A DNA stretch of 64,000 bases from Trichoplusia ni (GCF_003590095.1 NC_039501.1:2232001-2296000), one strand, 5' to 3'. Counted from the stretch's first letter, positions 31,816 through 42,935 are shown. Numbers and translations: made by a program. Notes: a model not told the origin generated them from the letters alone.

Positions 31816-33564
31816 CACCCCTTGTGAATTTGCCAGTGTTGGCGGACTAATATGCCGACTCTACCATGTAGGGAACTTGTCGAATAGCAACTCAAATAAT
31901 GTTTATTAGCAGTTTACGCTGTGTTGGTTTAGGGCACCGTGTGTTATAGTTTTTAGGGTCGGGGTTAGTTTGACGTCAGCTGTTTAACTCGGTGTAATTA
32001 GTATACAGGAGAGACGATTAATTAGGAGGATGTATATTTGCTATTTAAGTATCAAATCGTGATAACGAGGTATGTTAAAAATGTACCATATATCAACGAT
32101 TATGTTTGGTAAATGTGTATTTAAATATAGGTTCCTGTATTTTCTTTTAAAATATGTATATAGATGGTGTTACAACAATATCAGTGTGTTACAAGCAGAA
32201 ATTGTTTTAATGGTATTTTTATGCCCGATCGAAATTATTTGATAAATCGACTTAAATAAATTTTATTTTTCATTAAAACTACAATTTTCCAAGATAATCG
32301 CGCTAGAAAAAACACACAGACAAACAGAAAATAAATTCTACGAATCAATGATTTGATTAAAAAGAAACGTAATCGTTGCTCATTCATCACAATCAGTCAA
32401 AAAGATGGCTGACAATAAAACATCGATAGAATGGAGAAAGACAAATCTAAAGGAATTTGTTGAAAATCTGATAAATGTGGAAGATATTCGGGCGTCAATG
32501 TATTTTGAAATAAACTAATTCTAACTACTATTATTCCTGCAAGTAAGGGAACTGATTTTGAATGAAGTATGAAGTTATGTTTCAGTTTCAACGGCAGCAA
32601 CAAATAAAAAATGGTATTGAGGCATGAAAGACTGAATTTCACCGCAGGATTCAGCTAATTTATATTATGCTTATTTTAAGTTTATAAGCGTTTCTCCATC
32701 TTGAGAATATTGTAAAGTCAAGAAAACTAAATTAAAATTGGATTCAGATTTCAACAAGAATTATAGCAACATCTTCAATGTCGCATTCGTTTTGAAAGTT
32801 AATGGATACCATTGTCAAATTTTATCACATAGTTTTCCAAGTTGCTCCTTATTTGAAAACATACTATTTCATTATCGACCTGTGATTAACCGAACAATAC
32901 GTACGGATAGTTCAGTCTCAAAGACATCGTTTTTAATATAAAATCTTTAAAACACACAAATAATAATAAAAACATGAAGCGCCAGACGCAGTCGGGCAAT
33001 AATTAAAGAGGGTACCATCAAAAATATAAATTCGAAACCGCAATATATTTCGTTCCTCTTTTGACACAATTTCCATTTTTTCCTCATCCAAAATGAGATA
33101 GGCATTGATATTCAGAGATTATTCATTATTAAAACGGTCGCTTTGCTTATTTGATAACAAGCCGAAACGGACTTTTGGGTTTCGGGTCAAATCATTTTGC
33201 TCTAGGGTTGGTCAATCGTAGGGAATATCAACTGTCCATTTTTATTCATATTTACTAAGCCAATGGATAGTGAACCATTAGATGTTCAATTTTTTTTTGT
33301 TCCCTTTTTCTGATGACAATCTTTGATGTTTTCGTAATAGATGCCTTCATTATTTAGGTCTTTTACAGATTCTACGTATTCTTTCGGCCGTAGGTTGCAA
33401 AGACAAAAACCTTTCCTGAGTCAACATCATTATTACACATAACGTTAACGAATGAAAGCATAAAGTCTCTTTGTCGAGCAAAAAAGTGAAAGTATGCAAT
33501 ACTAGAACTATCGTACCACCGCAACTGGGCCTATCACTACCTTCTAAAGTAAACCTATTGCAGT
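31816..33564. other. Unassigned AT-rich sequence
   Basis: Short frames near 32397, 32738 and 33350 show no domain. No repeat was identified over this long interval. Confidence 0.4.
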
Positions 33565-33610
33565 TGTCCGAGAAAGGGATATCGCTCAACGCCATGAATT
33601 GTGCTGTCTC
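33565..33610. repeat. motif-T, decayed
   Basis: GAAAGGGATATCGCTCAACG and TGTGCTGTCTCGCTTCC retain the family order. Confidence 0.45.
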
Positions 33611-34242
33611 GCTTCCACGACTTAATTAAAAAGACAGCTATAGACCCCCTGAAACTCGTAATATAGCTAAATATCGCAGAACAGGCATTTCGTCTTAATA
33701 TTAGTGGTTAGTATCGGCTGATCTATTGAACTTCGTTCTGCTGGGCTGATTTGTAAATTTAACTTCTCCAGGGTGCGGCAACCAACAAATGGCATAAAAA
33801 AAACATTTGAATCTGTTCAGCCGTTTAAGAGTCAATTTTTTAAAAACAGAAACGTAAAGTTGTCTTCAAATAAAAACTATTTAGTCAAACTTGATGAAAT
33901 TTGATTTCGTGAGACCAAGTGACAGCTACTTCACGTTAAATAAGAATCGGTTTACCCAGTTAACAAAATGCTGACGAATTGAGAACCTCCCTCTCTTTAA
34001 AAAAGGTTGAAGATGATACAAATAGTGATAGCCCTAAGCCGAGTCAGGTGGTTTTAATGTTTTCATTAACCTATTTCGTAACGAATCTGTTTATTTTAAC
34101 AAAATGTTTTCTCAAAGTTTAACAAACATTCTGTTTGTGAAAGATCGGTGTGCTTATTAAAACAATACAATATTTTGTTAGGTAGCTTTCAATTAAAATT
34201 ATAAACAAAGAATATATGTGTAATTTAAATTCCTATAGCATA
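33611..34242. other. Unassigned sequence
   Basis: GAATTGAGAACCTCCCTCTC at 33976-33995 resembles a phrase at 39068-39088, suggesting a small shared repeat. Otherwise nothing. Confidence 0.35.
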
Positions 34243-34465
34243 CTAGCTTACCCGTCAAACGTTGTTTTGCTAAATTCTAGTGTAGACAAAAAGTAAGTGA
34301 ATGCCACATTATAAAAAAAATAAAAACAAAAATTTTGTCCAAAAACAAAAATTTAGTCTGAGCAATCCGATGTTAGCAGATTCTCAGACCTACTGAATGC
34401 ATATAAAAAGCTGTTTCGGAGGAGTACGGTAACTAACATCGTGACACGGGAATTTATATATATAG
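34243..34465 (-). mobile_element. HelB copy
   Basis: The + strand starts ACTAGCTTACCCGTC then AAACGTTGTTTTGC and ends GTAACTAACATCGTGACACG then GGAATTT. The 5' TC is mutated. A HelB hallmark, the AGACCTACTGAATGC block, is present. Confidence 0.7.
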
Positions 34466-34499
34466 CATATGTAAGTAGTTTTCATTATTTTTTAACGAC

Positions 34500-34695
34500 T
34501 CTCCCAGTATGGAATTTCATTCTTATGTCGCGGGGGCTTTCACAAACATACAAATCACGCGCACAAAGAAACCCAGACTCAGAACAAGCATTAGTGGAGC
34601 ACAAGTGCATGTCCTACGGTCATCAAACCTTGGACACATACTCAGTGGATTTTGTGGCTCGTGGTGACCTATATCACTTATCTACTGGACAGTCG
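34500..34695 (-). repeat. tSINE1, inverted
   Basis: GGAATTTCATTCTTATGTCG, AAACATACAAATCACGCGCA and CCCAGACTCAGAACAAGC on the + strand are the tSINE1 body. The head is badly decayed (GGCTCGTGGTGACC). It lies 35 bp from the preceding Helitron. Confidence 0.65.
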
Positions 34696-35314
34696 TATTT
34701 ATTTTATTCCCACAGAAATGATTAATCCAAGTATCATAATTTTGAAATTCAAAATGACGACAATTAATATAATTGCGATGACAAAGTAATTATTTAATAA
34801 TCACTTTCAAATGTTGAAATACAATCAAGATATTACAAAGTTAGGTTAAATTTAAACATAGTACAAAGTTACCGTTAACTTTGCGGTTAGTTTAGTTAAT
34901 TTTACTTGTTAATTAACTCAAGATGACAAGTTTGAGAAAACTTGTAGTTAAAGGATTTCTGTAACTGTGGTTAAATTGCATTAACAATGTAAATATTGTT
35001 TTGGGTTTTGTCTGTTTGCTGTGTTATTGTGTATTGTTCTAGTCAATTTCCTGTTTCACTATTTAATTGGTGTTGTAGAATTGTTTATGACAATAGTAAT
35101 GTCTTGTGTGTGCGTAATACTATTAATTGTCACTTACTTAACCGTTGAATGAAGACATTGTGAGAAGATCAGCACAGATTAGATTTTTTTAAAGTATGAT
35201 TGACACCACATAAGAGCCTTTGATAACATAAGTCGAAGCCGGATTATTTATTTTCTGTTAACTACAATAAGCGACTAGTTAGAAGTCAAAATTATTAAGC
35301 GTTTCCCGCACTAC
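34696..35314. other. Unassigned AT-rich sequence
   Basis: Nothing recognised. Confidence 0.35.
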
Positions 35315-35405
35315 GGATCTTTAATCCTTGCAACTTCACAAACATTCCAGTCACAAGGCATCCACACTTAGTGCCAGCATTCGTGGATTAAACACGACAA
35401 AAACT
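35315..35405 (-). repeat. tSINE1 body fragment
   Basis: CTTCACAAACATTCCAGTCA and AGCATTCGTGGATTAAAC are tSINE1 body words on the - strand. No head is left. Confidence 0.5.
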
Positions 35406-35562
35406 TGTCGTACGACTTTTTTATTTTGTTCAATTTCGAATTTGTTCGAGTTAATCTTGTTTAACTAAGGTACATGTTATTCTGTAATTTAAATAGTACT
35501 GAGTCTCGTAAATAGTACACACTGTTTTTTGTAAGATCAAAAATATATAAACTTAACTAGGT

Positions 35563-35652
35563 TTTCATCATCATCATCATCCACAGCCTTTATCCTCCCA
35601 CTGCTGGGCATGCCTCCCCTTTCTCGTGCCAATTTCTGCTAGCCTCATCCTA
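35563..35652 (-). repeat. LINE-A 3' end, inverted
   Basis: On the + strand five CATCAT-type units precede CCACAGCCTTTATCCTCCC and ACTGCTGGGCATGCC. This is the reverse complement of the 29700 copy with a longer GATGAT tail. Confidence 0.75.
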
Positions 35653-35724
35653 TAGTAATATTAATTGTATAAACGAGTCTATGATAGTATATTTTTAATA
35701 AGATAACCAAAGATATATTTTAAA

Positions 35725-35979
35725 CTAGCTATTGACTTCGTCCCGCGTGGTTAGAAAGAAGAAGATATAAGTTATGATTTATGCCTGCCCTATTTTTTCC
35801 ACATTTTCCATTGTATCTTCGCTCCTATTAGTCGCAGCGTGATGGTATATAGCCTTAAACCTTGCTCGATGAATGGTCTATTCAATACAAAAAATATTTT
35901 TCTATTTGAACTAGTAGTGCCTGAGATTAGCGCGTTCAAACAAACAAACTCTTCAGCTTTATATATTAGAATATATAGA
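35725..35979 (-). mobile_element. HelA, complete
   Basis: The + strand reads A then CTAGCTATTGACTTCGTCCC at the left and CTAATATATAAAGC inverted at the right, ending GA before T (35980). So on the - strand it is TC...CTAG between A and T. The 3' hairpin has lost its GCCCGCG arm. Confidence 0.75.
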
Positions 35980-36314
35980 TAATTCTTAAACAAATGAATA
36001 AATAAACCGGCTCTTAAATTTTTAAAAAGAGACAGAGCTATACAAACAACTATCTCCATCTCGTTCTAATAACAGTACATTTCAATCTAACAGCTGAGTT
36101 TTGGTTGCATTTCCATTTGGTTGATCAAGAGTTATTTGTAATGCTAATGTGACGTACAGAAATAACAATCTATTTTCTCTGTAGTTAGTGAAAACAGACA
36201 TGTATAATTTTGTTTTTGATGGACTATGTACGGAATTTGGAATTCATTTCTCATGTTCCGTTTTATGTGGAGAGAAAATACGTTACAAATAGTTTAGGTG
36301 TCTGGTTTTAGATT

Positions 36315-36590
36315 AGAATTAGATTAGAATATTCTTTATTGTACACCATGGAATTACAGCAGTGATTCTTAATACATACAATGTTAGGGTACAATGGCGG
36401 TCTTTCGCTAAAAGCGATATTTTCCAGACAACCTTTGGATGGACAGGAAAATTATCAGTATGTACAGAGGTAGGTGGTGCACTATTGTTAAAAACATGTA
36501 AAGGTATACATAAACATACATAACATAGAAACAAGAAATAAAATGAATACATACAATGATAAGATAATCAGTGTTTGAGACGGCTACTTT
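36315..36590 (-). repeat. LINE 3' end (ATTCTAATC tail)
   Basis: On the + strand TTAGATTAGAATTAGATTAG is the inverted tail. TTTATTGTACACCATGGAAT and ACAATGGCGGTCTTTCGCT follow as the 3' untranslated region of a LINE. GTACACCATCGAATG and CAATGACGGTCTTATCGCT at 37812-37880 are related. No reverse-transcriptase coding is left. Confidence 0.6.
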
Positions 36591-36712
36591 AAACAAAGGT
36601 TTTAATGCATATTGTTGCCCGAGTCGTAAGGAGTTTTAATATAATAACATTTTTTTTCCATTTAGTTTCAAACTGAGATTATACTTATGTATTTCTAAGT
36701 AACAAATATTTG

Positions 36713-36757
36713 TGCTGGGTGGGAATCGAACCAAGCCAAGTATAGCCAAGGCCACTC
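36713..36757 (-). repeat. tSINE2 head cut by LINE-B tail
   Basis: GCTGGGTGGGAATCGAACC is an inverted B box and TATAGCCAAGGCCACT part of the head. The head stops where the AAAATC repeats of the next element begin. Confidence 0.55.
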
Positions 36758-36960
36758 AAAATCAAAATCAAAATCAAAAGTTTTTATTTCAAGTAGGCCG
36801 TTTTCCAGGCACTTTCAAAACGTTAAGGTGATGGCTCTAGTTGCGCGGTTCCAAAGTGTCACTCTTATGGAGAAGAACCGGCAAGAAACTCCATAAGTTA
36901 CTCTTTTTAAAAGTAAATGTGTACACTAACCATAAGACCAAGTGTTTCTTCTTTTTATGA
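36758..36960 (-). repeat. LINE-B 3' end with AAAATC tail
   Basis: Four AAAATC-type units, then TTTTTATTTCAAGTAGGCCG and AACCGGCAAGAAACTCC, form the inverted 3' end of a LINE also seen at 24040. The hexamer tail identifies the insertion end. Confidence 0.7.
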
Positions 36961-37468
36961 CAACGGGTCAAATTATGGTTAAAGCGAGCGAAGTGCTTTT
37001 CAAACAGGTATAAACTTACAGAATTTTGGAATAGTCTTGAATATTTAACCAGATTGTCAAATTAAATAATATTTCTTCAACAAAATGATATCAAATAAAC
37101 AGGTCGCCTCCTTTCTCAAGTCGGTTAAATCAGTAGTAACAAGCAAATATTTCGTCTCAACTTTGATTAGCAAATTGGACAAGATTTCAATACAATTCTC
37201 TACATATTAATTGAAACCAAATACCCGTACTATACTATCCAAACATACAATCATGTTTATAATTAGTGGCTACACAAACTAATCATGATGTTCAAACATC
37301 GCATCACCCTCTGTAAAGTAGGTTAATGGCAAGAAAACACTAATTAACTTATGTTTGATGAGCCGCTAAAGAATGTGTACTCAATTATAGGTGTAATAAT
37401 AATATGTATTGTAGTTTTACTTAAGTCTTTTTTTAGATACGTATTAGCTTAAGGATTTTATATATAAA
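36961..37468. other. Unassigned AT-rich sequence
   Basis: Nothing recognised. Confidence 0.35.
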
Positions 37469-37810
37469 ATAGCTGTTGCCCGTGGGTCTGCATACCAAAA
37501 ATTACCGATAATTATCCCACGGGAACTTAAAATTGGGATATAAGCTACCTTAAATGTTAATCCTGGCTATAAGCTGTTTGTTTACCAAGTTTCGTCTCAA
37601 TCCGTTCAGAGGTTTTTGCGTGAAAGAGGAACAAATTTCGAAAAAGTTCAACTAGCGACTCCGCCGCGTCATCTCATGATTAAGGACTCCGATTGGGTCC
37701 GAAACTAGTCGGGCAATCCCGATAAATACGCGTGAGTAAACCATTACATCATTAAAAGGGGAACAAACAACCATACATACAAACTTTCGCGTTTATAACA
37801 ATTAGTAGGA
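37469..37810 (-). mobile_element. HelC copy interrupted by D-repeat
   Basis: The left end keeps TAGCTGTTGCCCG. The middle has AATCCTGGCTATAAGC and TTTCGTCTCAATCCGTTCAG, and the right end AACTTTCGCGTTTATAAC then AGTAGGA before T. A 119-bp block is inserted at 37636-37754. Without it the copy would be close to the usual HelC length. Confidence 0.75.
37636..37754 (+). mobile_element. D-repeat with candidate 13-bp TSD
   Basis: The insert is bordered by AAAGAGGAACAAA (37623-37635) and AAAGGGGAACAAA (37755-37767), a 12/13 match. It holds the family core TCATGATTAAGGACTCCG, GGGTCCGAAACTAGTCGG and AATACGCGTGAGTAAACC. That makes D a mobile unit of about 120 bp rather than part of a larger repeat. The weak resemblance of GGTCCGAAACT to a pol III B box is suggestive only. 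Confidence 0.65.
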
Positions 37811-37940
37811 TTGTACACCATCGAATGATTTCGGTGAAATTTCATCATGCTGTGCAAGGCTACAATGACGGTCTTATCGCTCTAACCCTCACAAAGACAG
37901 TATGAACATAGCCTGTATTATCTATTCATGGATAGGTTTG
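37811..37940 (-). repeat. LINE 3' fragment
   Basis: GTACACCATCGAATG and CAATGACGGTCTTATCGCT correspond to the element at 36315-36590 with a diverged middle. Confidence 0.4.
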
Positions 37941-38012
37941 TACCTAAAGATCTGCTGGATCTGAGCGAGCAATTTCGTGACTAGAACTTAAACAATGCAA
38001 TTGGCCCGGAGT

Positions 38013-38240
38013 GTTTCCAGTTGGTAGGAGTCCGAAATATTCCCAGTTTTTTTGTTGTTGTGAAGGTGGGTGAATCCTCATGGATACCCATTCTCTCGGG
38101 GGAGGAAATGGGTAGTGTCAGACTCTTACTGACTAAACCTGAACCGCCGTGCTACGTCATCCGCGTTTTTGTGTCGGTGTATGGCAAGACGTGCCTTCAT
38201 ACGTCCGAAACATTCCCATGCTATATCCAGAAAACTAAAA
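38013..38240 (-). repeat. tSINE4 body without head
   Basis: On the + strand ATCCTCATGGATACCCATTC, TCGGGGGAGGAAATGGG and CTACGTCATCCGCG match 61972 and 48465. The tRNA head seen at 62128-62211 is absent, so the 5' end is truncated or replaced. A 91-codon frame across it is incidental. Confidence 0.65.
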
Positions 38241-38302
38241 AGGTGTACATAGATATAAACAAAAGTTATATATACAGTTATAACATTACATTATAGTTCA
38301 GC

Positions 38303-38541
38303 ATCGGCCTAGCCTTTTCCCAACTATGTTAGTTGGACTGGTTGTCAGACTTTTTAGCTTCTGACTTCCTGTAACGACTGTAAATGATGTATGAATAACA
38401 GCAATTTAACATGCTTTCCGAAACATGGAGGAACTCGTTATGACAAAAATGGCACCCATCTCAAGCCGACCGGGTCAAGCGTAGCTTAACCTGTAATCTA
38501 TTCACTTATGCGGTCATAGCTTAGCCATGAGCTCCTTAAGC
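38303..38541 (-). repeat. 5S-SINE with internal deletion
   Basis: Both ends are present (AGCATCGGCCTAGCC; GCTTAGCCATGAGCTCC). About 100 bp of body between ACTATGTTAG and TTGGACTGGTTGTCAGAC is gone. Confidence 0.75.
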
Positions 38542-40164
38542 TCCTCCTGTAAAATTACATAATAGTATCGAAATTTAAACCCAAAAACTCCTAGTTTTCA
38601 GTCCAGACTTAAACCCGCGTTTTTGCTAGCTACATTTTATGTAACGTTTTTTATCCCTTGTGAGATTTTAATGATATCTGTGACCAACTTGTTTAACTTT
38701 CAGGGAGGTTTTAAGCTTGGCGCTAAGCCTCTTATGGCGAGGCTTTGCCATTAACGCGCCCTTGTTTCTAAATTAAGATTAAAGTTCATGTAGGTATATC
38801 GACTTGTGTTAATTTTAAAAGGTACTAAGACGATCAAATATGTTTCTGTATTTTTAATATGTTGATTGTTTACTTTTATTCATTGTTTTAACAACAAGAA
38901 TATACAAATGACTTCAAATAAAAAACTGCGGAACTGATACTGAGCTTACTTTGATGAAATTTTTAGGGAAGTAAATGGATGTTATTTTACGTAAAAGAAA
39001 AGAATCAATAAAATCGGTCCGTTCAAGTTTTGAGGTGAAAAATATAATAAATCACAAAATACAGACAAATTGAGAACCTTCTTCTTTTTGAAACCGTTTT
39101 AAGAGGTTAAATATTTCTTATAATATATAAAAATATAATATATGATATATAATAATGTACTTATAATAACCTTGAGTAAGTTACTAAATAGAGGTTAAGC
39201 TGTTCCTAAAAAAATTACCAAAAACTGACTTGAAAACAATTCTACAGATTTTGTCAAAAAAACTTTCACACACTAAGCATTATTTGCGAGAATTCGCAGT
39301 GTGTCCCAGTTTCTCGCTATGACTCCGCTCTTCACGACACAAAACTGTCTATTCCAACCTTTTTGCTATAAACGATTTAGAATTTTACTCGAATCACCCT
39401 CCATCGATAAACCCAACTATGTGCTCTTTGGATTCTGCGTGAAATAGGGATTGGCATAGCCATAGCCTTATCGATAAAATACTTGCTTGAATTGTAACAT
39501 GTTACAATAATAATTTTAATGTAGTTAAATAAAAGTTATATTGGCAAGGAATGCATTATAGCTTTTCGTCCCTCCGTCCGATTTCGCTTTCCTGTCCGCC
39601 CGTATGTCATCATACTATATCTCATGGACAGTGATATACAATGTATGCATTTCTGGTATCACGGTTGTTGCAATCATAGATTTGTTGATATGCCAAAAAA
39701 AAATCAAAGGGTGATTTTCTTTAGCCTTTGTGTAGGGGCCTCTCAGTAAAGTTCACCCTTGCTGTTTTTTCTATCAATAATCAAAAATCGATTCACCATT
39801 TCCACATCGACAAAAAAAAATATCGATAAACCGCCAACACTAGTCCTAAACCGCTCGTAGTCCAAACTTGTCTTCGAGCTTTGACTCGTATCCTACCGAA
39901 GCTAGTTTGCGAGAACTGCTTTTGACTCTTTGATGTTGTTGACCCAAAATACTCTGGAATTGGGTCTCAATATTAAACCACTCAGTACAAAATAGTTTTA
40001 GTAATTATTGAGATTAATTGTCAGGAAAAGTGGGTGAGAAATGTTAGAGTCTATTTCTAGATGAACATCTGTGGTGGAAGGACAGGAAGGACTAAGATTA
40101 GTGTTCAAATTTGTAGGTAATGGGCTATAGGTGATAGACTATGTACAAGTTGTCTAGCTTCTTG
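38542..40164. other. Mostly unassigned sequence
   Basis: AT-repeats lie at 39115-39170, with a rep-S-like fragment at 39560-39640 (CCTCCGTCCGATTTCGC; CATACTATATCTCATGGACA). TATCGATA-like words at 39468 and 39818 resemble the DREF site of insect promoters, but no exon or CpG-rich block accompanies them. Confidence 0.35.
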
Positions 40165-40298
40165 GTCTAGAAGTAAGTGGCCTTGACTGCTATATCGGAG
40201 GTCATGGGTTCGATTCCCACCCAGGATAAATGTTTTTGTGATGAACTCGATCATTTGTTATGTGCACATTATGTATGTATTTATTTAGAAATATTATA
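40165..40298 (+). repeat. tSINE2, 5' part (split)
   Basis: CTTGGTCTAGAAGTAAGTGG is the A-box region and GGGTTCGATTCCC the B box of a tRNA-Glu/Asp-like head. The body runs through TGATGAACTCGATCATTTG to TATTTAGAAATATTATA, where the transposon begins. The remainder is at 42046. Confidence 0.75.
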
Positions 40299-42045
40299 CA
40301 GGGTGTAAGGAACACCGTACCACCAAAGTCGCATAATGACTTTAAAATAACGTGTTAATTAATATTAAAGAAGTCGCTACCGTCGGAGATTAATATTTAT
40401 AGATTTAGTCATTTTTGAGCACGCAATGAATTGGTTACCGCGCGATCCTTACGCTCAGCGTACGTACTTACACGAACTGTAATGTGGTAGGAGGGCGACA
40501 CTCGGCGACACGATCGAAACATTCGAAACGCGCGCGCATTTTATAAAAATGTTGTGATGTAACGAAAAACAATCACAAAAAAATACCAATCAATTTACAC
40601 TATTCTGACTTTAATCTGTGTCTTGTGTATTATTAAATCAAACCTACTCTTACCTTAATCTCGCTCACTTCTAACCAGATAAGGTTCGAAAATTTCGAAA
40701 TGTCCGCCATCTACGTGCACACAAATTTTGGCGCGGCGAAAAATCTGCTGCTGAACCCGGGGCAAAAAGTACCGCGTCCAGTAAATGTTCATCGCGAGAC
40801 TTGCATTGCCACGTGCTTCGCCATAACACATTAGCATGTTGCCATTCTCCCGGGCGGTAAAATAACCTATCGAGCTACTAGGATCGTAATTTAAATAATA
40901 CACACACAACACACGCACTTATATCACTTAACACAATAAAATTGTCTGCCTACACGATAATTAGTCCGCGAATTACCCGATTGCACATGCACATTCGATT
41001 AGCGTAAGGAACAAACTGAGTAAAAATAGGTACTATTTTGAAAAAAAGCCGAACTTTCGGTTTTACCTTTGAGTAGTGTTGGACCTAGGTACCTATGATT
41101 CTTTATCGATAAATTACATGAGGTCGAAGTGAATATCGTAAAATTATTCTTGACAATTAAGTACTTAACTTAAACCTTTAAAATTGATTAATCACAAAAT
41201 GTACTTTTGTGTAAGAACATAATTGTTTTATGTGACTGGAATAATTATTCAGCAGTTCGTAGGAAAAAAAATGATAAAAATTTTTAGGCAGGAATTTCAT
41301 TAGTAGATGATAGATATTAGTAACAAAACAGACTTTAATTTTAGAAAAAATAAATTATTGTTTATAACAACATGTTTTAGAACTACAGAATTCTAAACAA
41401 AAACAAACTGTTAATAATAAAAGGTTTTAATAAATTTCGTGATAAGTTGATAAGCGCTGAGAAGGTGATTTTCTATTTTATAACATGGATTCCGTGTAAC
41501 AAAAATCGATGTACTATTTTATCCAGTGTCACGGGTACGTCACTCGCCGATACCGCTGTAGGTGTCGGCGACGCGCTGGCGGTGTCGACAAAGGCGGCTA
41601 GCGGTGCCTACAAAGCGCGCGGCTTTTTTTAAAGGAATAGTAGGCAGGATTACGAATAATGCGTGCGAGTGCGCGCGCAATAGTTGCGCTATCTCTTACG
41701 CTTGTCGCTCATGAGTATTGGTTCGGTTTTGACGTCACTTTCGGTTAGATTTGCAAGAGAGCGATGACCGACGAGTACCTTTACGAATCAGCTGATCGGG
41801 AGCAGTTTTAAGTGTTTCATTTACATTGCCTTTTTTTGTGAAAACGGCTTAATAATGATTTTGTTTATGAAAATATTATTGAAATACGTAGGAAAAATGA
41901 TTTTATGACACATAAAATTAAAAAAACGCGAATAAAAACTGCAATTTTCATGAAAAGACCGATGAAAAATTCCAACGCAGTGGGGTCTGGAATCATGTCT
42001 AGAACTCAGGTCCCACGGAAAAGTCACGGTGTTCCTTACACCCTG
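40299..42045 (-). mobile_element. 1747-bp DNA transposon, 20-bp TIRs
   Basis: Termini 40299-40318 and 42026-42045 are perfect 20-bp inverted repeats starting CAGGGTGTAAGG. TATTATA lies on both sides (40292-40298 and 42046-42052), so the duplication is 7 bp, or TA if the flanking identity is chance. The element splits a tSINE2 copy whose two halves rejoin logically. Inside are two CpG-rich blocks (about 40440-40530 and 41540-41780) and a transposase remnant on the - strand at 40655-40918. The rest is non-coding. The remnant suggests a DDE transposase related to the IS630/Tc1/mariner group, but the superfamily is not settled. Confidence 0.8.
40655..40918 (-). pseudogene. Transposase remnant, N and C ends fused
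   Basis: The 87-codon frame contains two transposase-like parts. Residues about 19-52 hold YFTAREN and MLMCYGEARGNASLAM, matching the N-terminal DNA-binding region of arthropod transposases annotated with DUF4817. Residues about 53-80 hold VQQQIFRRAKICV and GGHFE, matching the extreme C-terminus of the same proteins. The catalytic DDE core, normally roughly 250-300 residues between these parts, is missing, and the junction is in frame. It cannot catalyse transposition; at most it could bind DNA. The match is from memory of the family. The first 18 residues are probably not native. Confidence 0.65.
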
Positions 42046-42125
42046 TATTATAAATATGTTTATCAGCTGCCTAGTATACATAATACAAGATTTGCTTAGT
42101 TTGAGACCAGATGGTATTGTGTGCA
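42046..42125 (+). repeat. tSINE2, 3' part (split)
   Basis: AAATATGTTTATCAGCTGCC and GCTTAGTTTGAGACCAGATG continue the tSINE2 body. The uninterrupted copy at 54175-54415 has the same words in the same order (ATATGTTTGTC; GCCTAGTTTGCAACTAGATG). Confidence 0.7.
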
Positions 42126-42726
42126 AGTTACATCTGGTATTCTTAAGGAAAAGTATATTTTGACTTTAGATGCATTTCTGTGCGCGACAATAAACGATAG
42201 TTTCACAAAAAATGCGCGATGTTAGCTGATGAAAATCAGTAGATCTGGTAGACCATTTGTAAAACCCAGAATCTCAGCTGTCAATGTATATTCACTAAAA
42301 GAGATTTAACTGTTTAAGAGTGAAATGATCACAAACGTACACACACTTACGCTTTTATGAACTTTACCGTTTAAAATATAAGCATAACACTAAAATAAAG
42401 CAATTTCTCTAAAGATGTTGTTATTTTAACATGAAAACAATAAGTAACACCAACAATTAATCATATTGATTAAAAAGTAATTAGTAACGGAACAAGGAAA
42501 ACGTATTGCCATGCCCCGAGGGAAATGAAATAAACAGTGGATTAAAAATAACACTAATTGCTTCTAACAACAATTACCAGTATTACACGTGGAAAGAAGA
42601 ACAAATTGATAAATCTAAGTAGATGGCTGATAAAAAAAATTGGCAAATTCATGGCAGTTTAAGTTTTATGTGTCTTTCTGTCTGTTTTCCTGTGGCATCA
42701 TAGCCCCCGAACGCATTGAATACGAA
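42126..42726. other. Unassigned AT-rich sequence
   Basis: Nothing recognised. Confidence 0.35.
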
Positions 42727-42935
42727 TTTGACTGCGCGGATAGCCGAGTGGTTGAATTCACCACGTCAAATCCACTGCTCGCGTCGTGTCGTTCGATCCC
42801 TGCATAGGACAAGCATTTGTGTAATTCACGAATGCTTGCCCCGAGTCTGCGTGTTTTTGTGCATGTGATTTGATATTTGTGAAACCCTCGCGACACAAGG
42901 ATTAAGTTCATTTAATACGAGAGTAGTTTAAAAAA
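42727..42935 (+). repeat. tSINE1, best full-length copy
   Basis: The A box GCGGATAGCCGAGTGGTTG and B box TCGTTCGATCCC resemble tRNA-Ser or tRNA-Leu. The body is CACGAATGCTTGCCCCGAG, TTTGTGCATGTGATTTG and CGCGACACAAGGATTAAG, then GAGAGTAGTTTAAAAAA. It is about 205 bp long, typical for a tRNA SINE. Translation across it has no meaning. Confidence 0.85.

Noticed and set aside
36758..36785. Independent AAAATC microsatellite
   Set aside because: It is directly joined to a LINE-B 3' end and is its tail.
39468..39826. DREF-like TATCGATA sites as a promoter
   Set aside because: The sites are scattered in AT-rich DNA with no CpG-rich block, initiator or donor nearby.
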